Assembly (NCBI GenBank): GCA_004151065.3
Contig: NWUY0300017837.1
Location: forward strand, 1 to 18,796
Source of the DNA: Larix sibirica
Lineage: Eukaryota > Streptophyta > Pinopsida > Pinales > Pinaceae
Direction of reading: 5' to 3'
Length of the DNA stretch: 18,796 nt
The translations under genes and the position numbers were made by a program. This document shows, in pieces, positions 1 through 8,961 of the stretch. Below the pieces are notes generated by a model. That model ran no database searches and had not been told where the DNA came from. It worked only from the letters and a program-made list of their open reading frames with translations. Within the stretch, counting starts at the first letter, position 1. Each line of letters starts with the position of its first letter.

Positions 1-507
1 CTGGGTCTAATTGGAAACCTCTGGGTCAGTTTAAGCCAACATTTCCACCTTATTCCTTTCACTAACGTGTTCCTCAACTTGGTTGGATAATCAGGTTAGA
101 CCATCATAACACTATTGCACTTCTTCCAGTTGATTGAAAATTTTCTTTTGAGCCTCCCTAACGGTTTCGTTGGCTCATAATGCTTCATCTCTCAATGTTT
201 TTAATTCACATATTCTTTCATCAAGATGGAGCTGCAAGGAACATATTCTTTCTTTCATGTCTTCAAAATGACTTTATTGTTGTTTGTAACAAGAAAATTT
301 TTCCTCGTATTCTGATTTTATTCTCTCAACTTCTAACTGATGCTCCTATATTACACCCAACATTTTAATTTCATGTTGTTTTCTAATATCAACTAGTTGT
401 TGTATATGCATGGATTCCATATGATTTTTTGGTGATCAACTTGAGCTTCCAACATAGAAATTTGAATCCTGTAGCTATGAACAATAGAATTCAATTATGT
501 AACTATG

Positions 508-597
508 ATGGAATTAGCACTTGTAAAGGTGCTTAAAGCGGAAGTTGTATCGATGGAATTAGCACTTGTAAAGGTGCTTAAAGCAGAAGTTGTATCG
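508..597 (-). repeat. 45-bp tandem duplication inside copy 1
   Basis: Two adjacent 45-bp units (508-552 and 553-597) differ by one base (cgg versus cag). On the minus strand they read in frame as a repeated 15-residue unit, DTTSALSTFTSANSI. The homologous stretch in copy 2 (about 17362-17410) has one unit only, so the duplication arose after the copies separated. The length is a multiple of three and keeps the frame. Confidence 0.9.
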
Positions 598-780
598 ATT
601 GCAGATTTATGGGAATCCATGTCGGTGATGTTTCATACAATCACCTGATTTTGACACTCTTTATTGGTGATTTCTCCTATATTTTTCCTTTTGGGTCCTT
701 TATTGACCACACATTTCCTGTGACTTACTAAAAAAATAGTCTCCCAAGGATACTACAACATCATCAATACTAGTCAGTAT

Positions 781-1449
781 TTAAGAGAAATCACCTAGTA
801 GTGTGGCTAAATGAGTACCAAGACTTAAAGGAGTGGTCATTGTGGATATTTGTTGACTTGAACCAACAATAATGGCTTGGTCAACCTCTTTTTTCTTGTG
901 TTCTTCTTCTTCTTCTTGCCTTAGCTTTTCATCTTCAACTTCAACTACTCTCTTTCTTTCCTCTTCTTCTTCTTCTTCCTTCTTCAACTCTTCTTCCTCA
1001 AATTTTCTTTTCTCTTCTTCTTCTTGCTTTTTCTTCCTTTCTGCTTCTAACTTGGTCTATTCATCTTGCTTAACTTGTTATTCTTCTTGCTTCTTTCTTT
1101 CTTCTTCATCCTATTTGGCTTGTTTGTCTTCCCTAGCATGTTCCTTTGCTTTATTATTTCTTTCATCTTCTAACCTAGTTTCTTCTTCAGCTTTTCTTAG
1201 CTTCATCCTCGACCTTTCTTTTGGCCTCTTTTGCAGATTGCATTTTTTTTGCTTTACTTGTTCTTCGACTTCAATAGCCTTTTTCTCTAAAGCTTGTTTC
1301 CTAGTAGCATCAACCTTTCGTTTTACCTCTATTTGTTCCATGTCATTGGAAAATGTTACTTCTCTTGCTACCATTGCTACTTTCATATTTGCTTCTTGAA
1401 CCATATGCAACATTCCTCTCTGATTTTCATCTGCCATATTACTCAGCAC
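781..1449 (-). other. Lys/Glu-rich coiled-coil segment of copy 1
   Basis: This one reading frame on the minus strand spans the segment with a few stops. It starts near ADENQRGMLHMVQEANMKVA, passes through a charged stretch rich in KKKE, EEEE and RKR, and ends at DQAIIVGSSQQIST. The composition predicts a long charged helix or coiled coil. On the plus strand the same DNA appears as runs of ttc/tct and reads as an artefactual Ser/Phe-rich frame. The matching part of copy 2 is 17600-18240. Confidence 0.65.
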
Positions 1450-2812
1450 TTCCTCGCATGTGACAGCTCCTTGGAAAATGAACTCATGAGGATTGTGCTC
1501 TAAGTAGGAGCTAGGCCGACTAACTTGAAATATTATTCAATAACTTTCTTGGGATCATGTCTCCTAGACACTCAGATTCAATTCTTTGAGAGAGGCAACC
1601 TCCTTCTTGGCATGAGGGGCATTTGTTAAAGTGAACAGTCCTATCATGATCATAAATCTAGGACAAGAAATTTTAGCATGTGTGGATATGAAAGAGGCAA
1701 TTGCATGCACTACACTTTAATAGTCAATTTCCCTCAATACTATCCTATCAGGAACATACCTAGGTAAAAGGTGTGGGGCTGCAGAGGTGCCAAAAACCCT
1801 AATATAGGTAAAAAAATCCTTGATATACTAGTCTCCATTGTCCTGTAGGGTTGACATGGTTGATTCAGATAACCTAGGAGCTTGTCGATCGAAAATGATA
1901 GTATACAAGGGGGCCATGAAAAAGTCACAAATTCCATAGAAATATAACTTGTAGTTGGAAAACCACAGTTCACATCAATATACATGCACAGATGGAAGAC
2001 TGGGTTTCCACTCCCAGCCCATTTGGGGAAAGGATTCGAAGAGCAAATAACGTCTAATAAGAAATCAGACATGTAGATATTGGGGGTTTTTGTTCCCTGT
2101 ACCTCTTTTATGGTCCAGATGAAGCTTAGTAAATTGACGAACAAGATGCTCACCTATTTGAACACTTACCTTGTCTCCACCACATTATGGGCCAAAGGAG
2201 TCCATTCTAGTTTAAAATGAGAAGGGCCCTCCTCGCCATCTATCCTACAACTCATGGTTGTCAACATCCGATAGGGGTATCTTGAGTATTGCATAGAATA
2301 CAACCAGTTAGCCTTTTATGAGAAGGCCTTGTCTTTTGTCCACCATTCTTTTGAAATTTCCACTAAGTTGGGGTTCTTCGCTCTATAGTAATCTATAAAA
2401 TTCTTATTCAACAGTACTTCAGGTTCCTTCAATTTAAACATTATGTTGAATGAGTATGGTTGTAGAGATGTTATTGAAACACCAACTCTATCCACCACTA
2501 ATCTAGTTCCCATATTTTTGTGTTCGAACGGCCCTCTAACAGTGTTGTTGTATGGTAGTACTACTGGTCTGGTGACAATAACATAGAGGCCACTCTTCTT
2601 GATTTTCTAAAAAACTTCTAAATCTTCTTGATCTTTGGGGAATTCTTCATTTGCAAACATTTGATACATTCCTCCCAATCAGGGTCATCTTGGAACCCCA
2701 TCAAATGATTTGTATCTATAAGTATCACTTGATTGACATATTTCCAAGGGTTGGGGATTTCCTGAACTTCTCCTTCTAAGGCTGCAACTCTCTTTCCTTG
2801 CACTTTTGACAT

Positions 2813-4152
2813 TCTTAATATTAGAAATCCTGCAACATAAAACAAAATTAAAAATCTCAAATCTAGTGGCAATAATTCTGTTAAATATGCGAATTATGAA
2901 CATAAATCAGTTTTGCCTCAAGGTTTGAGCTAGAACATATGGACTTTGATCAACACGGTAGTAGGTGAACAGAATTGGCTTCTCTAGCAAGTTTGTGAAG
3001 GATAATGGTGAAGAGTAATTGCGAAATATCCCCCTTTAACATTCAAAAGATATCAATTTTTCTACAATTAATGATATCAAAGATCAGGAGAATTAATGGC
3101 GGATCTCTTCTCAGATGTAGTTGCTAATGGGTAAGATTCTTTCAATACGATGGATTCAAAATGCTGGATTTGAGTTGTCCAATCAGGATAAGTTCATCGG
3201 GTCTAAGTTTAAAATGGTTAGTTCGAAAGGATGATATGAGGATATATAATAGAACAATGGCTGATAGAATTTAGGATATAGGCATCGGTAATGATAAATG
3301 ACAAATGTAGTGGCGAATTTGATAACGAAAATCCGATCCGACAACTAGGGTCCAACCAACTAGCTCCTTGAGACAATAGTATCGACCATATGGTATGAGG
3401 GAATATTGTAGATTCTAAGCAAAAGGTGATAAGGCTCAACATGAAAGGAATTCGTTTGGACAGTTCAACGTTGATCGGGTTGGAATATGCCTATCGCGAA
3501 CTTGCTCGAGTGGCACTAAAACAATCCTTGACGGGATGTACCTGATAAATCATTCCAAATATTGGACTATCGATTTTCAAAGACTTGAAATATTTGTATG
3601 ACTTGAAGCTTATATCCACGAAGCTGATGATGAAAATACGAAATGGTGGGACTATTAAAGGAATCGGACAATCACCATTGGAAATATGCATTATTGGGAT
3701 GTTCCTAAAAAAAGCACTAAGGTAGTATCCGATGAAGGAAGTTTCAAACACTCTTGAAAAAATTATTATGGGTATGCCAATGCGATAGGGATGACAAGGC
3801 CATCGAGCGATCACATTTGAAAGTTTGTCATTGGGATTACAAAAATGAGATTAACCAAGGAAAGTTCGATAGGATGAACTCGATGCGATAAGTTTGATAG
3901 GGCTTATTGGACAATCATTATCGGAGATGGTGTGTCTAGAATTTTGGAAGGTTTTCTATCACAAAGGATATCATTCCACAAGATCGAAATCGAAAGTTCG
4001 ATAAGGATTTCAGAAGCAGTTAATTTAACATGAAAAATATGTATGATTGGGTAGGTATGATGCAATTAGATTACGATGGATTAAGTTAATAAGTCATATT
4101 AAAACAATTAAAAAACAAATTAGCTTTTGTGATTAACATGTTCTTAGCATGG
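2813..4152. other. No gene seen; possible upstream part of the copy-1 repeat
   Basis: No convincing coding sequence on either strand. The stretch is visibly richer in TCGAT, CGATA and ATCGG words than its neighbours, especially 3170-4000. A 107-codon minus-strand frame at 3491-3814 has no recognisable motif and no conserved partner in the window. If copy 1 lies in a long LTR, this would be its upstream (U3-like) portion. That is inference only. Confidence 0.4.
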
Positions 4153-4257
4153 TGTAACAAATATAAATATTTAAGTGTAATAATAATAATTATTAAGCGT
4201 TAATAAATATGATTAGTATTTAATGAAGGGTCAAAGGGCACACTTGTTCACCCTCAT
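4153..4257 (+). repeat. 5' LTR fragment of the deleted Ty3 element
   Basis: It begins TGTAACAAATA and aligns with the start of the 3' LTR at 5448 up to the ttcaccctcat region. After 4257 direct homology stops and an inverted segment follows. The rest of the LTR is not found. Confidence 0.7.
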
Positions 4258-4321
4258 GTGTAGTTATATATCTTTATAGGAATTGACTAGCAATGAGGGT
4301 GAACAAGTGTGCCCTTTGACC
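4229..4321. repeat. Perfect 29-bp inverted repeat with 35-nt spacer
   Basis: The arms 4229-4257 and 4293-4321 are perfect reverse complements (left arm starts ggtcaaagggcacacttgtt). The spacer 4258-4292 reads, as reverse complement, like the sequence that follows the left arm in the other LTR (ctagtcaat.cctataaag). So LTR sequence runs forward and then backward here. Confidence 0.95.
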
Positions 4322-4721
4322 TCTTCCAATTATAGCATGTTAAGGGACAACAACAAATATACCCATTTAAAAAAGGACAAAAAAGGAAAACCCTTCTTGT
4401 AAATGCGGGAAACACTAGACTTGGGGCATAGATGTGAAGATGCGTCACTATATTACAATCAAATAGTGGATGGAAAACAAGTAGAAGTGTCGAATCCGAA
4501 ACATGAAATCACTATAGCATACAACTTAAATTCAAATAATGATGAAACACCACAAAAGTATCACTATCATCAATTTCATGCACACTACCGAATAGTATTG
4601 ACGACGATGGCCTGCAAGGGGGGATGTTGAAAAAAACAAAACACAAGTAACCACCAAATATATTCCCTCTCATCTTAGGAAGACTAACGAGGTCAAGGTT
4701 CCCAAAAACGGGTAGAAATAA
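4322..4721 (+). other. Gag-to-protease remnant, poorly preserved
   Basis: Internal part of the deleted Ty3 element. A 75-codon plus-strand frame at 4403-4630 (MRETLDLGHRCED...) ends just before ggggggatgttg. It contains no zinc knuckle or gag motif that I can recognise. Position suggests a leftover of the gag end or linker, but this is weak. Confidence 0.3.
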
Positions 4722-5240
4722 ATGATAATTTTGTCTATAGTTAAGAACAAAAACTCACAACCCAAGACATTGAAGCTCATGGGAATTGTAAAAAACAAGG
4801 AACTAACAATCCTTGCAGATTCTAGTAATACTCATAACTGTGTAGACATAAATGTTGTGAAAGAGTTAAACCTTTTTGTGTACCCCACAAGGGACCTCAC
4901 TATTAAGGTCGTTGATGGACATCACATCGATGACAAAGGAAGATGTCATAAAATCTTAGTTCAAATACAAGGACTAGAATTACAATAATGATTTTATGCG
5001 CTACTGCTCGATGGGATGGATATGGTTCTAAGTGCAACATGGTTGGCACAATTGGGTACATATACTACTAATCTCGATAAACAATTCATGGAACTTCACT
5101 TACATGGTAAACACTATAAATTATATGTTAAAGATTCCATTCCCAAAGAAGGTGTATCACAACCACAAGAAAAAAAGAAAGAGGCACTAAAAGGCATAGA
5201 ACAACAAAAGCAAGAGATGTTTACGCCCAAGAAGAATTAA
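4722..5240 (+). pseudogene. Ty3/gypsy aspartic protease domain, broken
   Basis: Retropepsin-like domain that would process the retroelement polyprotein. In one plus-strand frame it shows SQPKTLKLMGIVKNKELT, then LADSSNTHNCVDINVVKELN, with the active-site position DSS where DSG or DTG is expected. Next comes the flap-side segment (LTIKVVDGHHIDDKGRCHK), and then MDMVLSATWLAQLGTYTTNL, a stretch typical of plant chromovirus-type Ty3 elements. Two consecutive in-frame stops (TAA TGA at about 4986-4991) split the domain, and the frame ends at 5240. The Gly-to-Ser change in the active-site triplet and the stops mean it is not functional. Normally reverse transcriptase would follow; here only about 40 bp separate it from the element's tail. 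Confidence 0.75.
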
Positions 5241-5447
5241 AATTTTAAGTTAAATCACCATGTCAAAAGACTTCAATATCTAGTGCACACCTTGCAAAAT
5301 AATCTTGTGAATGTTGAAGTTGGAAGCCCATGCGATTTTCTAAAGCTATTCAAGGACAAATATGTCTCCACTAGGGAAGCATCCCCAGCCAGGGAAAGTC
5401 CAATTTATTATGCTTTGAGGACAAAGCATTCCTTAAGAGGGTGGCAA
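5241..5447 (+). pseudogene. 3' end of the deleted element's polyprotein with polypurine tract
   Basis: Just before the 3' LTR the reading frame ending FEDKAFLKRVAM runs into a purine-rich run (aagagggtggcaa, about 5434-5447). This resembles the way many plant Ty3 polyproteins end at the polypurine tract that primes plus-strand synthesis. An alternative frame (5283-5465) is open through the same region, but it crosses into the LTR and is probably incidental. Confidence 0.5.
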
Positions 5448-5698
5448 TGTAACAAATACAAATAAGTGTAATATTAGTAATAATAAATAATAGAAGTAAT
5501 TAATAATTAATAAATATGATTAGTATTTTATGAAGTGTCAAAAGACACACATGTTCACACTCGTGGCTAGTCAATGCCTATAAAGTTATACCGTCATGAA
5601 GGCATTGTAATCATTCATTGAATCAAATATATTTTATTCAATATATTTTACAAACATATTCTTTTAAATTTGATAAGAACAATAATTTTTCTTGCACA
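5448..5698 (+). repeat. 3' LTR of the deleted Ty3 element
   Basis: Starts TGTAACAAATA right after the polypurine tract and shares its first ~115 bp with 4153-4257 with several substitutions. It continues through ctataaagttatacc and an AT-rich stretch to a likely CA end at 5698. The end is uncertain because the first LTR is truncated and cannot be aligned there. Confidence 0.6.
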
Positions 5699-7144
5699 GG
5701 GAAAGGCCATAAGTCTTGAAAAATAGAAACAATAATCCCAGTAAGGCACAATCATTATCTTGAATGAAATAACAAAATACTCCATTACAAGAGCACCGAT
5801 AGACACATAAATTCAAAAGATCAAGTGTCGTTAAGGTTAATTGAATCTCGAGGAAAAATCGAAGTCAAGAAACATAAATAAATAACATAGTAGAATCAAG
5901 AACGATATGTGAGATAATGATCAAAGATCAATGAAAAACAGTCATTAGCATTTAAATCACTGGGATCTAAATACCTCTTCTTCTATTATGCTACTTAGTC
6001 CAAATTTCGATAAGGGGCCCATTAGATTTTCTTCCTATTCCGAGGAAGACCATTCAATGGGAGTGTTGCGGGTACAACATATGGTGACACATGGGGCGAA
6101 TCAATTATCTATGTCCTATTTTTTCAAAATCATCCATCATATATTTTTAAGATAAATCATCCTATAGAAGGTGGTTTCCCCTTGATACATGCGTTCCACT
6201 TCATAAACTTTTATTTTAAAAAGATAAGAATAGTATATAGTTGTCTAAAGCTAATTGTCCAATTATTCTTTGTAAGCCAAATTATGAGGTACATTTATCC
6301 AACTTCTTCATACACATGCTTTATCTGTGATCAACACCATAGAGAATGAATCGTTGAAAGGTTATACATTGATGTTGGTCCTCACCTCTTACACCATAGT
6401 CATGGCTCTGTTGCCCGCAAGCATCCATAGCCTCGATAGAGTTTCCTCTTACAACCCCTTTTACCTAAATGCTCTAGTCCTAAACCACTGAGAATAATAT
6501 ATGATTATATATATTTTATGCCTCTTCAAGGCATGGGATGGCATTAAGAGGCACTTTAATTTGTTGGTGCGGCCATAGATCATCATAGCCATGAGTGTAC
6601 TGCCTTAAAGCATAGTATAATCAACATTTTAATGTTTGTGGTGAGTGGAGCTTTCAGAGAATAGTTGGACAACACCTAAAGGAAAGCGTATGCACATTCT
6701 CGTGAAAGCTCTAAATCTCTGTGAGAGTACGACCACAAGGAAGAGTACACCATGTCCCAATTTGACTTTGTAGCATTTCTCGGAATGTATAACCTTTAAA
6801 ATTTCTAGGACTTGTGTCGTTTTCCCACCCCTATGTCTTATTGTTAGCTTATAGTTCCTCTCTTTCAGTGAAAACAAACAGACATAATAGTTCTTTATTT
6901 CCAGTGGTTTAATGGTTTTATGAAACAATTTCTAGAACTCTGATTCTCATAGAACATAGAGAAAACCAGGCATAACAACAACAATCAAAAGGGAAATTAA
7001 TCAAGGTGTCCAAATTCACTGTGAAATGGGAGCTATTATAAAAAATGAACAAAATGGAAGTAACAAAAATATAAAGTAGAGACTGTATTCGAAAAAATAA
7101 AAACAAGTTTGCCAGAGAAAATAAAAAATGAAAAGTAATATGTA
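5699..7144. other. No gene seen between the two Ty3 elements
   Basis: No recognisable protein motif on either strand. Minus-strand frames at 6629-6928 and 6918-7106 are open for 99 and 62 codons but look like chance frames. The 3' polypurine tract and LTR start of the minus-strand Ty3 element should fall here or further left. I could not identify either with confidence. Confidence 0.4.
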
Positions 7145-8330
7145 CAAAACTAGGTCACGTGAAGTGATAAGGAAAAATATGTTTTTAAGATTTGGCCATT
7201 GACTGGGGGAGATCTTCTATCTCTTCTTCCAAGGTACTAAACCTAAAAGTTCCATGGCCAATCTTTTCCTGAATTTGAAATGGGCTTAGCCACAATTGCT
7301 AAAACTTTGAATGTTTTCCTTTGGTTTCATGGGATTTATCCCATTTGAGGACTAAGCCACCTACCTAAAAGTATTTATCAATGACAAAATTATTATCAAA
7401 CCAGTGTTTGATCAACTATTGATGTTTGTTGAACTTTTTATTGGTTCGTTCCCTCTTCTCTTCCAATTTTAGGAGAGTGTCAATCCTTCTTTGTATGACC
7501 GGGTAGTCAGCTTCCCTAATGGACTGAGCTAGCTGGAGAGAAGGAAAAAATATATTTGGGGGTAGGATAGTCTCTACACCATAGAATAAAAAGAAAGAAG
7601 AGTTTCTTAGTGCACTCTTCAATGTTACCCTACTATCCCAAAGGGCATTGGGTAAGGCCTTATGCCAGTTCCTCTGATGACCAATTACAATCTTTTTAAG
7701 GACGCAAATTAGGTTCTTGTTGGTAGACTCTACAACACCCTTCCCTTGTGGGTAATAGTTTGTAGCGTACTTTATTTTTAAACCTTTTTCCAAAGAAAAT
7801 TTAGTTAATTTTAGCGACGAAAAATACTTTGCATTACCAACGACTAGAGAATTGGGAACATCAAACTTGGTAATAATTTTAGATTCTAAGAAGGATGTAA
7901 CCTAGTTCTTGTTGACAACCTTGAGAAGGACAACTTCCATCCATATGGTCTGGTAAAGTAATATGTTTCCATCAAAATAAACTTGTGTTTCTCATAAGAG
8001 TTGGGATTGATCTCTCCTATGATGTCCAAACCCCATTGTTGGAATGGGTTGTCAATTGAAACAAGATAGAGATGGAATATTGGTTTCTTTTCTCTTCCCA
8101 CGAATTTCAAGCAAGTTGGACATTTTCTAGCATAATAGTGAGCATCCTTAAACAATGTAGGCCATTAATACCCATCTCGGGGAACCTTATGATTCGTAGT
8201 ATCTCCTTAGAAATGTCCTCCTCCAGGACCATCATGTAGTTCCGACAAAACCTTCTCTACATCCGGTTTATCTAGGCACCTTAACAGTACACCATCATAA
8301 TTTTGTCAGAAGAGAATCTCGTTTATTAAC
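7145..8330 (-). pseudogene. Integrase of the minus-strand Ty3 element
   Basis: DDE integrase that would insert the cDNA into the host genome. The N-terminal zinc-binding motif is visible as HDGPGGGHF (about 8216-8243) followed by ARKCPTCLKF (about 8105-8135). The catalytic core begins with QWGLDIIGEI (first Asp, about 8020). The second Asp, expected before NAKYFSSLKL (about 7830-7850), reads Gly (VVGNAKYF). The Glu is present in YYPQGKGVVESTNKNL (about 7715-7745). The C-terminal part contains LVLKWDKSHETKGKHSKF and QIQEKIGHGTFRF and ends near a TGA at about 7155. Two stops lie in the zinc-finger region, one frameshift near 7890, and three stops in the C-terminal part. No chromodomain is seen. 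Confidence 0.88.
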
Positions 8331-8410
8331 TAGTAGCTAGAAGATTTCAATCTCAAGGCTCTCTTTTTTCGTGAATCTAGGTATGTTAGATTATTTCCAT
8401 GTGTGAGATA

Positions 8411-8950
8411 TTATTTCAATTCATAGTACCATGAGTCTATTGAAGTGGGAGCATAGTAAATCTCGTTTTCGTTCAGTGTGGCCTCATTCTTCCATCCCTC
8501 TTCATGTTCATGATTATCCACGACCTTGGTGGCAAGCTTGAAGAGCCCTTGTCCTCTTACAACCTTGGGTGGCTTAATTTCCAAGTCATATTCTTGCAAG
8601 GAAATCATCTAGTGTGCTCTTCTTTCTTTGAGATATTTCTGTACTAATAAGTTTTTGACTACGGGGTAGGGAAATACGACTTTGGTGTGAGAATTCAGTA
8701 GGTAGGATAAAAAATGATTAGCAGCTTTAAAAATTGTAAAGGCTTGTTTGTCTACCTTTGGGTAGTTCAATTATGCCCCATTGTAGTCCATAACTCATAA
8801 AACACATTAGGACTTTAGATCCTTCATGAATTTTCTAGGTCAACACTACCTCATATGATGTGTCATGATAGAATGCTTATAATGAATTCCTTATCGAAAT
8901 TGGGAATCATTAAGGTGAGAGCTTGTGCAATTTATTCTTTTATAACAAAG
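8411..8950 (-). pseudogene. Ty3-type RNase H following reverse transcriptase
   Basis: The standard RNase H that degrades the RNA strand of the RNA-DNA hybrid. Reading frames on the minus strand contain ASYDTSYEVVLTQK (first catalytic Asp region), VLMCFMSYGLQ, NSHTKVVFPYPVVKNLL, and the C-terminal ISLQEYDLEIKPPKVVRGQG (about 8540-8608). It sits directly after the reverse transcriptase connection segment at 8962-9195 and before the integrase zinc finger, as expected for Ty3/gypsy. It is broken by frameshifts near 8880 and 8740 and a stop just before 8608. Confidence 0.78.
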
Positions 8951-8961
8951 AATGGATCTTT

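Larger units (their letters stand above)
1..2812 (-). pseudogene. Decayed copy 1 of a long unrecognised repeat-family protein
   Basis: I do not recognise this family. Reading on the minus strand from a plausible Met at 2812 (MSKVQGKRVAALEGEVQ), coding-like sequence runs to about position 45 and is interrupted by many stops and frameshifts. Examples are a shift near 2655, a stop near 2590 and another just after the segment ending at 2316, a shift near 2190, stops near 2060, 1985 and 1820, and a shift near 1450. The N-terminal third looks globular (VVDRVGVSITSLQPYSF; PQMGWEWKPSLPSVHVY). A middle block includes YIKDFFTYIRVFGTS and GLFTLTNAPHAKKEV. Then come a Lys/Glu-rich region (1449-781), a Ser/Thr and coiled-coil part, and a short stretch (CYDGLT...ERNKV, 115-45) shared with the relic at 14613-15341. 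A second copy at 16961-18758 is about 80-85% identical by eye, and agreement in reading frame between copies supports past coding. The last 45 bases diverge from the relic. Function unknown. Confidence 0.7.
4153..5698 (+). mobile_element. Internally deleted Ty3/gypsy element, plus strand
   Basis: Two related LTR-like segments begin with TGTAACAAATA (4153 and 5448) in the same orientation. They share the stretch from taataaatatgattagtat into a variant of tcaaagggcacacttgttca. Between them are a retropepsin-like domain (4722-5240) and a polyprotein tail directly before a purine-rich tract (about 5434-5447). Reverse transcriptase, RNase H and integrase are absent, and no primer-binding site is seen after the first LTR. 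The whole unit is about 1.55 kb, so it is a deletion derivative. No clear target-site duplication was found, and the right end (…cttgcaca, 5698) is a best guess. Confidence 0.7.

Noticed and set aside
872-1399. A 175-codon plus-strand open frame rich in Ser and Phe
   Set aside because: It is the antisense of the Lys/Glu-rich minus-strand coding relic (gaa/aag codons read backwards as ttc/ctt). The same artefact appears in copy 2 at 17647-18203.
1740-2153. A 137-codon minus-strand open frame
   Set aside because: The conserved frame shared with copy 2 (YIKDFFTYIRVFGTS…) is a different minus-strand frame. This longer open one is an out-of-frame shadow.
3491-3814. A 107-codon minus-strand frame
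   Set aside because: It has no recognisable motif, no start context and no conserved partner. Its length is within chance for this composition.
7201-7240. Purine-rich minus-strand run considered as the 3' polypurine tract of the large Ty3 element
   Set aside because: It lies inside the coding C-terminal part of integrase (STLEEEIEDLPQ), and no LTR start follows it.
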